Shown one piece after another: positions 19,340 through 28,705 of a stretch of DNA of 64,000 bases. Origin of the DNA: Stutzerimonas frequens (GTDB lineage: Bacteria; Pseudomonadota; Gammaproteobacteria; Pseudomonadales; Pseudomonadaceae); the NCBI RefSeq assembly GCF_024448335.1, contig NZ_JAMOHM010000001.1, positions 496,001 to 560,000 on the forward strand, read 5' to 3'. The position numbers were made by a program, and so were the translations under genes. The notes beneath the pieces are model-generated. The model ran no database searches and had not been told where the DNA came from. It was given only the letters and a program-made list of their open reading frames with translations. Numbering within the stretch: position 1 is the stretch's first letter; each line of letters opens with the position of its first letter.

Positions 19340-19542
19340 GGCGACCTCGACCGATTGAGCGACGCTGATGGCCGCACAATCGTCTCCCGCTCGCGACCCA
19401 GCGGACTCGCCAAGTATATGAATGACGGCACTTTGCCTCTACCGGCTTGGATCAAGACTTTGGTGGCGATTGCCTCGCCGGTCGGATCTACACCGACCAC
19501 GGCTTTCGCTTACCATCGACGCGTCCCTTCGCGAGCCAAGCC

Positions 19543-21306
19543 ATGCCTGCCCTTCCCAACCGCTTCCGTGTCAGCCTGATCGTGGCGCTGATTCTCGTCG
19601 GCCTGCTGCTCAGCATGTATTGGGCCGGGCGGTTGGCCGAGCAGCGCGCCTGGGCCGAGCGCGGGCAGGAATCGCAGGGGCAGCTGGAACTGTATGCCCA
19701 GGCGATCCATACCCAGGTCGAGCGCTTCCGCTCAGTGCCCGCGCTGCTGGCGCTGGACAGCGACATCCAGGCGCTGCTCGCCGACCCGGGCAATCGCCAG
19801 TTGCGCAGGCAGCTCAACCAGCGCCTGGAGCAGCAGAATCATGCCGCCGGCTCTTCAGTGCTCTACCTGCTGGACCGCAGCGGCGAGACCATCGCCGCCA
19901 GCAACTGGCGCGACTGGAGCAGCTTCGTTGGCAACAACTACGCCTTTCGCCCTTACTTCCGCGATGCCGTGGCCAATGGCAGCGGGCGCTACTTCGCGGT
20001 CGGCGTCACCACCGGCATTCCCGGCTACTTTCTCTCCAGTTCGGTGAAGAACGCCGCCGGCAAGTTGCTCGGTGTGCTAGTGGTCAAGCTCGAACTGGAG
20101 GATATGCAGCGCGACTGGGTCGGCCAGCCGGGCATTCTGTTGATCGCCGACTCGCTGGACATCGTCATCCTCACCAACCGCCCGGCCTGGCGCTTTCGCT
20201 ACCTGAGCCCGCTGAGCGACGAGGTGCGCAGCCGGCTGGTGGATGTGCGCCGCTATGCCGAGCAGACCCTGCAACCCTTACCGAGCAGCCAGGTGCAGCA
20301 GCTCGGCGAAGGCAGCGAGCGACGCCTGGTGGACGGCCCGGATGGCCGCCGCGAGTACCTCTGGCAGCGTCTGGCATTGCCCGAGGAAGACTGGACCCTG
20401 AACCTGCTGCATGACCCGCAGTCGGTCAGCGCCAGCGTGCGCAGCTACCGCCTGGCTGCGGCCGGCGTGTGGATGACCCTGGCGTTCCTGCTGCTCTACC
20501 TGGCACAGCGGCGCAAGACCCATCGTGTCGAGCTGCGCAGCCGCAGCGAACTGGAGCGCCTGGTACAGGAGCGCACCCGCGAGCTGCACACTGCCCAGGA
20601 CGAGCTGGTGCATGCCGCGCGCATGGCCGCGCTGGGGCAGATGTCCGCAGCGCTGGCCCACGAGATCAACCAGCCGCTGACCGCGCTGCGCATGCAGCTG
20701 GCCAGCCTGCGCCTGCTGCTCGACAGCGGCCGCGAGGGAGAGGTGCGCGAGGGGCTCGGGCATGTCGAAGGCCTGCTGGAGCGCATGGCCGCGCTGACCA
20801 GCCACCTGAAGACCTTCGCCCGCAAAAGCCCGGCCGGGCTGCAGCAGCACCTGGCGCTGGCCGATGTGCTGGAGCAGGCGCTGCAACTGCTCTCGCCGCG
20901 CATCCGCAGCGAGCAGGTGGAGGTGTTCCGCCAGGTGCCGGCCGAGGCCAGGGTGAATGGCGATGCGATCCGCCTGGAGCAGGTGCTGATCAATCTGCTA
21001 CACAACGCGCTGGACGCCGTGGCCGAGCGACCGCAACGGCGCCTGCGCATCCTCTGTCGGCGCGTCGGCGACGCCTGGCAGCTCAGCGTTGCCGACAATG
21101 GCGGCGGCATTGCCAGCGAGCATCTGGATCAGGTGTTCGAGCCCTTCTTCACCACCAAGCCGGTGGGTCAGGGCCTGGGCCTGGGCCTGGCGGTGTCCTA
21201 TGGCATCGTGCGCGACATGGGCGGCACCCTGGAGGTGAGCAACGACGAACAGGGCGCGGTGTTCACCCTGACGCTGCCGGCTGCCGAAGTGCACGCCGCC
21301 GAGTAA
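19543..21306 (+). CDS. dctB: C4-dicarboxylate-type sensor histidine kinase DctB
   Basis: A 587-residue membrane kinase. It has an N-terminal helix (VSLIVALILVGLLLSMYWAG), a periplasmic double-PAS-type sensor (about 35-305, including YLLDRSGETIAASNWRDWSS and NNYAFRPYFRDA) and a second helix near 310-330. The cytoplasmic core has the His box ALAHEINQPLTALRMQLASL and the ATP site with LLHNALDAV and GLGLGLAVSYGIVRDMGGTL. The family senses C4-dicarboxylates. ATG at 19543 places the first helix correctly. It pairs with dctD downstream, but no dctP/Q/M or dctA transporter gene is adjacent. Confidence 0.88.
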   Translation: MPALPNRFRVSLIVALILVGLLLSMYWAGRLAEQRAWAERGQESQGQLELYAQAIHTQVERFRSVPALLALDSDIQALLADPGNRQLRRQLNQRLEQQNHAAGSSVLYLLDRSGETIAASNWRDWSSFVGNNYAFRPYFRDAVANGSGRYFAVGVTTGIPGYFLSSSVKNAAGKLLGVLVVKLELEDMQRDWVGQPGILLIADSLDIVILTNRPAWRFRYLSPLSDEVRSRLVDVRRYAEQTLQPLPSSQVQQLGEGSERRLVDGPDGRREYLWQRLALPEEDWTLNLLHDPQSVSASVRSYRLAAAGVWMTLAFLLLYLAQRRKTHRVELRSRSELERLVQERTRELHTAQDELVHAARMAALGQMSAALAHEINQPLTALRMQLASLRLLLDSGREGEVREGLGHVEGLLERMAALTSHLKTFARKSPAGLQQHLALADVLEQALQLLSPRIRSEQVEVFRQVPAEARVNGDAIRLEQVLINLLHNALDAVAERPQRRLRILCRRVGDAWQLSVADNGGGIASEHLDQVFEPFFTTKPVGQGLGLGLAVSYGIVRDMGGTLEVSNDEQGAVFTLTLPAAEVHAAE

Positions 21307-21337
21307 ACTGCGGCGACGCGAGCGCGAGGAGCTGGCA

Positions 21338-22681
21338 ATGAGCGGGCAGGTAATCTTCATCGATGACGAGGCGGCGATCCGTCAGGCCGTGCAGCAATGG
21401 CTGGAGCTCTCCGGCTTCCAGGTGCGCACCTTTTCCCGCGCGCGGGAAGCGCTGTCGGTACTGGATCGCGACTTTCCCGGTGTACTGATCAGCGACGTGC
21501 GCATGCCAGACCTCGACGGCCTCGGCCTGCTCGAACGGCTGATCGAACTGGATGCCGACCTGCCGGTGATCATGGTCACCGGCCACGGTGACGTGCCCAT
21601 GGCCGTGCAGGCGCTGCGTCAGGGCGCCTACGACTTCATCGAGAAGCCCTTTACCCCCGAGCGCCTGCTGGACAGCGTGCGCCGCGCGATGGACAAGCGC
21701 CGGCTGGTCTGCGAGAACCGCGAGCTGCGCGAGCAGTTCGCCCGCAAGGGGCGTATCGAATCGCAGCTGCTGGGCGTGTCCCGCGCCATGGATAACCTGC
21801 GACGCCAGGTGCTGGAGCTGGCCGGGACCGACGTCAACGTGCTGATCCGTGGCGAGACCGGCAGCGGCAAGGAACAGGTCGCGCGCTGCCTGCATGACTT
21901 CAGCCCGCGCGCCGGCGGGCCGTTCGTGGCGCTGAACTGCGCGGCGATCCCGGAAACCATCTTCGAAAGCGAGCTGTTCGGCCACGAGAGCGGCGCCTTC
22001 ACCGGCGCCCAGGGCAAGCGCATCGGCCGCATCGAACACGCCGCCGGCGGCACGCTGTTCCTCGACGAGATCGAAAGCATGCCGCTGGCACAGCAGGTCA
22101 AGCTGCTGCGCGTGCTGCAGGAAAAGACCCTGGAACGGCTCGGCTCGAACCGCAGCATCGAGGTCGACCTGCGGGTGATCAGCGCGGCCAAGCCGGACCT
22201 GCTGGAAGAGGTGCGCGGCGGACGCTTCCGCGAGGACCTGCTGTACCGGCTGAACGTCGCCGAGCTGCACATCCCACCACTGCGCGAGCGCCGTGAGGAC
22301 ATTCCGCTGCTGTTCGAACACTTCGCCAGCCAGGCCGCCCAGCGCCACGGCCGTGCCGCGCCACCGGTGACGCCCGGCGAACTGGCGCAGCTGCTCGCCC
22401 ATGACTGGCCAGGCAACGTGCGCGAGCTGATCAACGCCGCCGAACGCCACGCCCTCGGCCTCAGCGCCCCGGCCCCGGCGAGCAGTGGCGGGCAGTCACT
22501 GGCCGAACAGATGGAAGCCTTCGAGGCGCAGTGCCTGCACAACGCCCTGCAGCAATGCAAAGGCAACATCGCCGAGGTCATGACCCAGCTGCAGCTGCCA
22601 CGACGCACCCTCAACGAGAAGATGCAGCGCCACGGGCTGAGCCGCAGCGACTATCTGCCGGCTGGTAGTTGCGACAACTGA
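21338..22681 (+). CDS. dctD: Sigma-54-dependent response regulator DctD
   Basis: A 447-residue regulator. It has a receiver domain with the phospho-acceptor in VLISDVRMPDLDGLGLL, an AAA+ domain with Walker A GETGSGKEQVARCLHDF, the sigma-54 contact GHESGAFTGAQGKR and Walker B GTLFLDEIESMP, and a C-terminal Fis-type helix-turn-helix. GAGGAGCTGGCA precedes the ATG. It lies 31 bases after dctB. Its targets, probably dicarboxylate transport genes, are outside the window. Confidence 0.9.
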   Translation: MSGQVIFIDDEAAIRQAVQQWLELSGFQVRTFSRAREALSVLDRDFPGVLISDVRMPDLDGLGLLERLIELDADLPVIMVTGHGDVPMAVQALRQGAYDFIEKPFTPERLLDSVRRAMDKRRLVCENRELREQFARKGRIESQLLGVSRAMDNLRRQVLELAGTDVNVLIRGETGSGKEQVARCLHDFSPRAGGPFVALNCAAIPETIFESELFGHESGAFTGAQGKRIGRIEHAAGGTLFLDEIESMPLAQQVKLLRVLQEKTLERLGSNRSIEVDLRVISAAKPDLLEEVRGGRFREDLLYRLNVAELHIPPLRERREDIPLLFEHFASQAAQRHGRAAPPVTPGELAQLLAHDWPGNVRELINAAERHALGLSAPAPASSGGQSLAEQMEAFEAQCLHNALQQCKGNIAEVMTQLQLPRRTLNEKMQRHGLSRSDYLPAGSCDN

Positions 22682-22721
22682 TCATGCCGCCGCTCTCGTC
22701 GCCGCAGCGCGACGCCGCTCC

Positions 22722-22819
22722 GTAGGGTGGGCTTTAGCCCACCATCGCGCTACGACGTGGCATGGCGCGACACGGTAAGCATCGCGCTGCCGCAAGCGGT
22801 GGGCTGAAGCCCACCCTCC
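22722..22819. repeat. Paired REP-like palindromic element
   Basis: Two short palindromes, GGTGGGCTTTAGCCCACC and GGTGGGCTGAAGCCCACC, in opposite orientation and about 70 bases apart, flanked by GTAGG and CCTCCGC. Repeats of the form GTGGGCTNNAGCCCAC are common between pseudomonad genes. They sit between the dctD end and the sigma factor end, where both transcripts converge, so they may also act as terminators. Confidence 0.75.
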
Positions 22820-22894
22820 GCCAGAATGTCAGCTGCGGATGGCAGCCCCGCAGGGCGTTGAGCGCTTGCATCCGCAAGCGTCGAACCCGTCGAG

Positions 22895-24136
22895 TCAACT
22901 GTCCAGCCCATCCAGCTGCCTCTGCAGAAAACGCCGCTCCGGCTCCAGCTGCACCAGTCGCAAGGCGCTGCGGTACGCTTCGCGGGCCTCGTCGGGGCGC
23001 GCCAGCTGGCGCAGCAGATCGGCGCGGGCGGCATGGCTGAGGTGATAGTCCTGCAGTTCCCCCTGCGCCAGCAGCTCGTCCACCAGCAATAAGCCCGCCT
23101 CGGCACCGTCGCGCATGGCCACGGCCACCGCTCGGTTCAGCCTCACCACAGGTGACGGGCTGAGCTGCAGCAACACGTCATAGAGCCGCACGATCTGCGC
23201 CCAGTCGGTCTGCGCGGCGCTCGGCGCCTCGGCATGCACGGCAACGATGGCCGCCTGCAATGCGTAGGGGCCGAAGGCGCGCGTGCTCAGGGCACGCTGC
23301 ACCAGCAGCGCACCTTCGGCGATCTGCTGCCGATCCCACAGGCTGCGATCCTGCTCGTCCAGCCGCACCAGCTCGCCGCAGGCATCCGTGCGTGCGGCGC
23401 GCCGGGCATCATGCAGCAGCATCAGCGCCACCAGCCCGGCGACCTCCACGTCGGGCAGCAGCTCGTAGAGCAGGCGACCCAGGCGAATGGCCTCGGCGCA
23501 GAGGTCGGCGCGGGTCAGCGATGCCCCGGCCGATGCCGAATACCCTTCGTTGAACACCAGGTAGATCACCCGCAGCACGCTCTCCAGGCGCGCCGGCAGT
23601 TCCGTGCGCTCCGGCACCCGATAGGGCAACTGGGCATCGCGGATCTTCGCCTTGGCCCGCACGATGCGCTGGGCGATGGTGGCCGGCGGCGCCAGAAAGG
23701 CCCGGGCGATCTCCTCGGTGGTCAGATCGCAGACCTCACGCAGGGTCAGCGCCACGCGACCATCCGCCGGTAAGGCCGGATGGCAGCAGGTGAAGATCAG
23801 CCGCAGACGGTCGTCTTCCATCTCGTCCACCTCCGCCGCCTCGGCTGCGTCTTCCAGCTGCTCGGCCAGCAGCCGCAGCGAGGCATCGAAGCGCGCCCGC
23901 CGGCGCAGGGCATCGATGGCCTTGAAACGACCGGTGGATACCAGCCAGGCGCGCGGGTTATCCGGAACGCCGTCGTGCGGCCACTGCTGCAGGGCGGCGG
24001 CGAAGGCGTCTTGCAGGGCTTCCTCGGCACGATCGAAATCGCCCAGCAGACGAATCAACGTGGCCAGGACCCGACGCGATTCGCGGCGATAGACCGCCTC
24101 GACCTGCGCCGCCGCGAAGGCTCCGGTGAGCGGCAT
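22895..24136 (-). CDS. ECF42-type RNA polymerase sigma factor with C-terminal TPR-like extension
   Basis: A 413-residue sigma factor. Sigma region 2 is near residues 10-85 (YRRESRRVLATLIRLLGDFD, AEEALQDAFAAALQQWP) and region 4 near 120-180 (LTLREVCDLTTEEIARAFLA). A helical extension of more than 200 residues follows (VIYLVFNEGYSASAGASLTR), typical of the ECF42 group. These replace an anti-sigma factor with the extension and sit beside DGPF (YCII) proteins, as here. ATG at 24136 is preferred because an upstream start would overlap the YCII gene. Confidence 0.88.
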   Translation of the reverse strand: MPLTGAFAAAQVEAVYRRESRRVLATLIRLLGDFDRAEEALQDAFAAALQQWPHDGVPDNPRAWLVSTGRFKAIDALRRRARFDASLRLLAEQLEDAAEAAEVDEMEDDRLRLIFTCCHPALPADGRVALTLREVCDLTTEEIARAFLAPPATIAQRIVRAKAKIRDAQLPYRVPERTELPARLESVLRVIYLVFNEGYSASAGASLTRADLCAEAIRLGRLLYELLPDVEVAGLVALMLLHDARRAARTDACGELVRLDEQDRSLWDRQQIAEGALLVQRALSTRAFGPYALQAAIVAVHAEAPSAAQTDWAQIVRLYDVLLQLSPSPVVRLNRAVAVAMRDGAEAGLLLVDELLAQGELQDYHLSHAARADLLRQLARPDEAREAYRSALRLVQLEPERRFLQRQLDGLDS

Positions 24137-24138
24137 GC

Positions 24139-24495
24139 TCAGCGCTGCGGCAACTGGCGCAAAGGCCGAACCTCGACACAACCGAGGCTGGCCGGCGGAA
24201 TCTTCGCCGCGATGGCCTCGGCCTCCTGCTGGTCCGCCGCCTCGATCAGGTAGAAGCCGGCGAGCTGCTCGCGGGTTTCGGCGAAGGGGCCATCGACCAC
24301 CGAGGTGATGCCATCACGCACGCGCACCGTGCGTGCGGTACGCACCGACTGCAGCGGTTCACCGGCGAGCATATGGCCGCTGGCGCGCAGCTCCTCGCCG
24401 CAGCTCAGGCAGCGCGCGACCAGCGCCTGCCACTGTTCATCGGTCAGCGCATCCACACGCTGCTCGTCGTAATAGATCAGGCACAGGTATTTCAT
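24139..24495 (-). CDS. YCII-related (DGPF) domain protein
   Basis: A 118-residue protein starting MKYLCLIYYDEQRV, with SVVDGPFAETREQLAGFYLI containing the DGPF signature and AEAIAAKIPPASLGCVEVRP. It belongs to the YCII-like family, whose biochemical role is uncertain. It ends two bases before the ECF42 sigma gene and is presumably co-transcribed. ATG at 24495 fits better than the TTG six bases upstream. Confidence 0.88.
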   Translation of the reverse strand: MKYLCLIYYDEQRVDALTDEQWQALVARCLSCGEELRASGHMLAGEPLQSVRTARTVRVRDGITSVVDGPFAETREQLAGFYLIEAADQQEAEAIAAKIPPASLGCVEVRPLRQLPQR

Positions 24496-24580
24496 GCACA
24501 AGCTCCGGCTGCCAGGGACGCAGAAAAGCTAGCAGCCGGGAGCGAAGCCTGCCTGAACGAACGACGAAGCCGCGCAGCGC

Positions 24581-25042
24581 TCAACCGACCTGCTGCGTCG
24601 CCGAAGGGGTCGACGACATGCATACCTGGCCGGTTTCCATGTCGAAGGGCATCGAGAAGTGCTCGTGAATCACTTTCCACTCGCCGTCGCGCCGCGCCCA
24701 GACCCGCGTGCCGCGCATCCACGCCGTCTGCATCTCGCCTTCGGCGTTCGGCCCGCCGCAGTGGGTGAGCATGCGGCTACAGGCCAGCTCGCCGCCGACG
24801 TCCACGTGCAGCTCGTGAGTCTCGAAGAAGCCTTCGCCCTGGCAGAACTCGAAGCAGCGCTGCCAGTGCGCGCGGTACTCGGCCACGCCCTTGAACTGCA
24901 GCGCGCCCACTGCATCGAAGGCGACCACGTCCGGCGCGTACTGCGCCATGATCCGGTCGAGATCCTTGGCACCGATGGCCTGCTCGAAGGCGTCGTGCAG
25001 CTGGCGAATGGCGGTTTCGTCCTGGCGGGTTGTGTTGTTCAT
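24581..25042 (-). CDS. SnoaL-like/DUF4440 nuclear transport factor 2-fold protein
   Basis: A 153-residue protein of the NTF2/ketosteroid isomerase-like fold: AIRQLHDAFEQAIGAKDLDR, IMAQYAPDVVAFDAVGALQF and GEWKVIHEHFSMPFD are typical. ATG at 25042 follows AGGAGA. It is the first gene of a likely three-gene unit with YCII and the ECF42 sigma factor. The substrate is unknown. Confidence 0.82.
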   Translation of the reverse strand: MNNTTRQDETAIRQLHDAFEQAIGAKDLDRIMAQYAPDVVAFDAVGALQFKGVAEYRAHWQRCFEFCQGEGFFETHELHVDVGGELACSRMLTHCGGPNAEGEMQTAWMRGTRVWARRDGEWKVIHEHFSMPFDMETGQVCMSSTPSATQQVG

Positions 25043-25221
25043 GTCCGTCTCCTGTCTTCTGGTTGAGCGGGGGTTCAGCCAGTAGTCGTCCGGCGTGCTC
25101 ATGAATCGACAGGCAGGGCGAAATTTTTTTGCAGAAGAAGGGAGCGCGACGGACCGCGTGCCAGAGCGCTTGGTACCGCCACCACGCCACCGCGCCGCGA
25201 CACCGCTAGGCGGAATACAGT

Positions 25222-25244
25222 TGCGAATTGTTATCTTTTATTTA
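25222..25244. promoter_or_regulatory. Candidate Fur box upstream of the TonB receptor
   Basis: An AT-rich stretch TGCGAATTGTTATCTTTTAT in a GC-rich region resembles Fur sites before siderophore receptors (AATTATTATCATTT-like). It lies about 90 bases before the receptor start. Judged by eye. Confidence 0.42.
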
Positions 25245-25334
25245 CGATAGTGGCTCTCAGATGGCACAGGCTCTCATTGTCCGCCGAGCCGTCCCCCTTC
25301 ACCCCTCACAGTTCAACGTCCGGTCAGGTCCGCC

Positions 25335-27575
25335 ATGCCCACGCTTCGCTTCCCGCGTAAAACCGCACTGCTGCCCGTTTGCCTTGCCGCCAGCTTCGCT
25401 GGCTCACCGCTCATGGCCCAGGAACCACTCGAAGAGCAGGCTCAGGCCACTGCCACCGAGCCGGTCGAACTGCAATCGGTGGAGATCACCGCCAGCGCCG
25501 ACGCCTCGGCCGATGGCCTGACCCAACCCTACGCTGGCGAACAGGTCGCCCGCGGTGGGCGCGTGGGTATTCTCGGCAACCGCGACTACATGGAAACGCC
25601 GTTCACCTCGACGTCCTACACCTCGCAGCTGATCCAGGATCAGCAGGCGCGCAGCGTGTCGGACATCGTGCAGAACGATCCTTCGGTGCGCGTGGCACGG
25701 GGATACGGCAATATGCAGGAGCTGTACGTCGTGCGCGGCTTCACGCTGTTTTCCGACGACATTTCATACAACGGGCTTTATGGCTTGCTGCCGCGTCAGT
25801 ACGTAGCGGCCGAATTCATCGAGCGCGCCGAAGTCTTCCGTGGCGCCAGCGCCTTTCTTAATGGTGCGGCACCGGGAGGCTCAGGTGTTGGCGGCATGAT
25901 CAACCTCGTACCCAAGCGTGCTCCGAATGAGCCGCTGACCAGACTGACAGTGGGTGCCGAAAATGGCGGTCAAGGTTCGGCAGCCGTCGATCTGGGCCGC
26001 CGCTTCGGTGAAGAGGAGCGCTTCGGCTTACGGCTTAACGCTGCCAAGCATGCCGGCGAGACGTCTGTCGACAACGAAGACCGTACTCTGGATATGTTCG
26101 CCCTCGGCCTCGACTATCAGGGCGACAACTTCCGCCTATCTGCTGATATCGGCCATCAATACCACTTCATAGATGCGCCTCGCCCCAGCGTGAGCATCGC
26201 CACCGGTATACCGCTACCAAGCGCACCAGACGCTAAAGATAACTTTGCTCAGCCATGGACGTTCTCCAAGGAAAAGCAGACGTTTGGCACCGTCCGGGGC
26301 GAATATGACTTTTCTGACTCGGTCACGGGCTGGCTAGCCGTAGGCGCGCGCCGCGGCGAGGAAGAAAACCGCTTGGCCAACCCGACTTACGTCGGCGCCG
26401 ATACCACGACCGCTTACCGCTTCGATAACCGCCGCAAGGAAGAGATCGCTACGGGTGAAATAGGCCTGCGCGGCCTTGCATTGACCGGACAGGTCTCCCA
26501 CCAATGGGTAATGTCCGCGGCGACCTTCCAGGCCGAGGAACGCAACGCGTTCGGTGGATCAGCTTATGACAACCCCTTTGCCGGCAGCCTCGATACTCCG
26601 TATGACGCCCCTATCCCCGACTTGCTGCCGAAAAACATCAACGGTTCGTTTTCCGATCCTAACGTGATCGGTCGTACCTCAACTCAGAGCCTGGCCATCG
26701 CCGACACGCTTGGGTTCATGGATGATCAGCTTCTTGTGACCCTGGGCGCACGTCGACAAGGGATCGAGACCAGGAACTACGCTGCAGCGACTGGGGATCG
26801 CGCGTCACGGATCAACCGCTACGAGACCACTCCAGTTGGTGGTGTGCTCTACAAGCTGACCGATGAGGTATCGGTCTATGCCAACTACATCGAAGGACTT
26901 GCCAAAGGTGACACCGCCCCATGGAACACCAGGCGCCCCGATGGAACGACCGAGGGGGTTAGCAACGCCGGGCAAACGCTGGCGCCACACATCGCCAAGC
27001 AAACCGAGATCGGCTTGAAGTACGACGGCATCAACCTGGGCGGCAGCCTGGCGGTGTTCCGCACCGAACGCCCTATCGGCGTAGTGACCGACGCCGTCTT
27101 CCGTGAAGGAGGCGATCAGATCAATCGCGGGATCGAACTGTCGCTGTTCGGCGAACCGGCCTCCGGGATCCGTCTGCTGGGCGGCGTGACCCTCCTCGAT
27201 ACCGAGCTGAGCGACACCAACAATGGCGATTATGACGGTAACCACGCTATCGGCGTGCCTAAGACCCAAGCCAACATTGGCGGAGAGTGGGATGTGCCCG
27301 GGCTTGCCGGTCTCACGCTGACCAGTCGCGTCGTCTACACCAGCAGCCAGTACACCGATATCGACAATGACCGGGAAATCCCGTCCTGGACTCGTCTGGA
27401 CCTCGGTGCGCGCTACGGGATGAAAGTGCAGGGCCGCGACGTGACCCTCCGCGCCCGTCTCGACAATGCCACTGGCCGCGACTACTGGGCCTCCACAGGT
27501 GGCTATCCGGGCTCGAACTACCTCGTCCTCGGCGCCCCGCGCACGCTCTCGGTCAGCGCCACGGTCGACTTCTGA
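25335..27575 (+). CDS. TonB-dependent siderophore receptor
   Basis: A 746-residue outer-membrane receptor. It has a signal peptide ending near SFAGSPLMA-QE, a plug domain (about 85-215: FTSTSYTSQLIQDQQARSVS, VRVARGYGNMQELYVVRGFT, FRGASAFLNGAAPGGSGVGG) and a 22-strand barrel ending with the usual C-terminal phenylalanine (LSVSATVDF). It is of the ferric-siderophore type (FhuE/FpvA-like), but the ligand cannot be told. It is coupled to the PepSY gene downstream (TGATG), which suggests reductive release of iron after uptake. Fur control is likely. Confidence 0.92.
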   Translation: MPTLRFPRKTALLPVCLAASFAGSPLMAQEPLEEQAQATATEPVELQSVEITASADASADGLTQPYAGEQVARGGRVGILGNRDYMETPFTSTSYTSQLIQDQQARSVSDIVQNDPSVRVARGYGNMQELYVVRGFTLFSDDISYNGLYGLLPRQYVAAEFIERAEVFRGASAFLNGAAPGGSGVGGMINLVPKRAPNEPLTRLTVGAENGGQGSAAVDLGRRFGEEERFGLRLNAAKHAGETSVDNEDRTLDMFALGLDYQGDNFRLSADIGHQYHFIDAPRPSVSIATGIPLPSAPDAKDNFAQPWTFSKEKQTFGTVRGEYDFSDSVTGWLAVGARRGEEENRLANPTYVGADTTTAYRFDNRRKEEIATGEIGLRGLALTGQVSHQWVMSAATFQAEERNAFGGSAYDNPFAGSLDTPYDAPIPDLLPKNINGSFSDPNVIGRTSTQSLAIADTLGFMDDQLLVTLGARRQGIETRNYAAATGDRASRINRYETTPVGGVLYKLTDEVSVYANYIEGLAKGDTAPWNTRRPDGTTEGVSNAGQTLAPHIAKQTEIGLKYDGINLGGSLAVFRTERPIGVVTDAVFREGGDQINRGIELSLFGEPASGIRLLGGVTLLDTELSDTNNGDYDGNHAIGVPKTQANIGGEWDVPGLAGLTLTSRVVYTSSQYTDIDNDREIPSWTRLDLGARYGMKVQGRDVTLRARLDNATGRDYWASTGGYPGSNYLVLGAPRTLSVSATVDF

Positions 27576-28705
27576 TGCAGGCAGTCACCCTGCGACGGTG
27601 GGGCTGGGTCCACAAGTGGTCCAGCCTCGTCTCTACGCTGTTCATCCTGCTGCTGTGCCTGACCGGCCTGCCGCTGATCTTCTCCCACGAGATCGATCAC
27701 CTCACCGGCAACGAGATCGAGGCGCCGGCGATGCCCGAGGGCACGCCGCGCGCTGCGGTCGACCGGGTTGCGGCCGAAGCTGTGAAGGCCTACCCCGGTC
27801 TGGTGCCGCTGTACTTCTTCGCCGAGGAAGACGCGCCGGACGTTTGGTACGTCAAGCTCGATACCCGCGTCGACACCGACGAGAGCGAGTCGACGCTGAT
27901 CCTCTCCGACGCCCGCACGGCCGAGGTGCTCGGCGCGCCGAACTTCGACGAAGGCTTCATGAGCGTCATGTACCGACTGCACGTGGACCTCTACGCGGGG
28001 CTCGCCGGCAAGCTGTTTCTCGGTTTCATGGGCCTGCTGTTGATGGTGGCGATCGTCTCCGGCGTGGTGCTCTACGCGCCCTTCATGCGCAAGCTGCGCT
28101 TCGGCGAGGTGCGCCAGGAGCGCACCGCGCGCACCCGCTGGCTGGACCTGCACAACCTGCTCGGCATCGTCACCCTGGTGTGGGCCCTGGCGGTGGGCTT
28201 CACCGGAGTGATCAATACCTGGGCGGACCTGATCTTCCAGGCCTGGCAGGCCGAACAGGTCGCCGCACTGCAAGCCGGTGAGACCCGCGTGCTGCTCGCG
28301 GCGGACGCCAGCGAGGCGCCCGCTGCCGACGGCTCGCTGCAGACCGCCGTCGACCGCGTGCTGGCCGCCGCACCCGGCATGGCGGTGTCGATGATTGCCT
28401 ACCCCGGCACGCTGCGCGCCACGCCGGAGCATGTCGCGGTGATCCTGCGCGGCGACACGCCACTGACCTCGCGCCTGACCCAGGCGCTGCTGGTCGATCC
28501 GGCCAATGGCGAGGTACTGGAAGCCGGTGCGCGGCCCTGGTACGTCACCGCGCTGCAACTGTCCGAACCGCTGCATTTCGGTGATTACGGCGGTCTGCCG
28601 CTGAAGGTGCTCTGGGCGCTGCTGGATATCCTCACCATCGTCGTACTGGGCAGCGGGCTGTACCTGTGGCTCAAGCGCGGTGCGACGGCGGAGGTGCGGG
28701 CATGA
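27575..28705 (+). CDS. PepSY-associated membrane helix protein (PiuB-like)
   Basis: A 376-residue inner-membrane protein with about four helices: WSSLVSTLFILLLCLTGLPL, FLGFMGLLLMVAIVSGVVLY, LLGIVTLVWALAVGFTGVIN and VLWALLDILTIVVLGSGLYL. The family is found beside siderophore receptors and is thought to help reduce or process imported ferric siderophores. Conserved histidines lie near helix ends (RRWGWVHKWSSL, LDLHNLLG). Its start overlaps the receptor stop and its stop overlaps the next small gene. Confidence 0.88.
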   Translation: MQAVTLRRWGWVHKWSSLVSTLFILLLCLTGLPLIFSHEIDHLTGNEIEAPAMPEGTPRAAVDRVAAEAVKAYPGLVPLYFFAEEDAPDVWYVKLDTRVDTDESESTLILSDARTAEVLGAPNFDEGFMSVMYRLHVDLYAGLAGKLFLGFMGLLLMVAIVSGVVLYAPFMRKLRFGEVRQERTARTRWLDLHNLLGIVTLVWALAVGFTGVINTWADLIFQAWQAEQVAALQAGETRVLLAADASEAPAADGSLQTAVDRVLAAAPGMAVSMIAYPGTLRATPEHVAVILRGDTPLTSRLTQALLVDPANGEVLEAGARPWYVTALQLSEPLHFGDYGGLPLKVLWALLDILTIVVLGSGLYLWLKRGATAEVRA

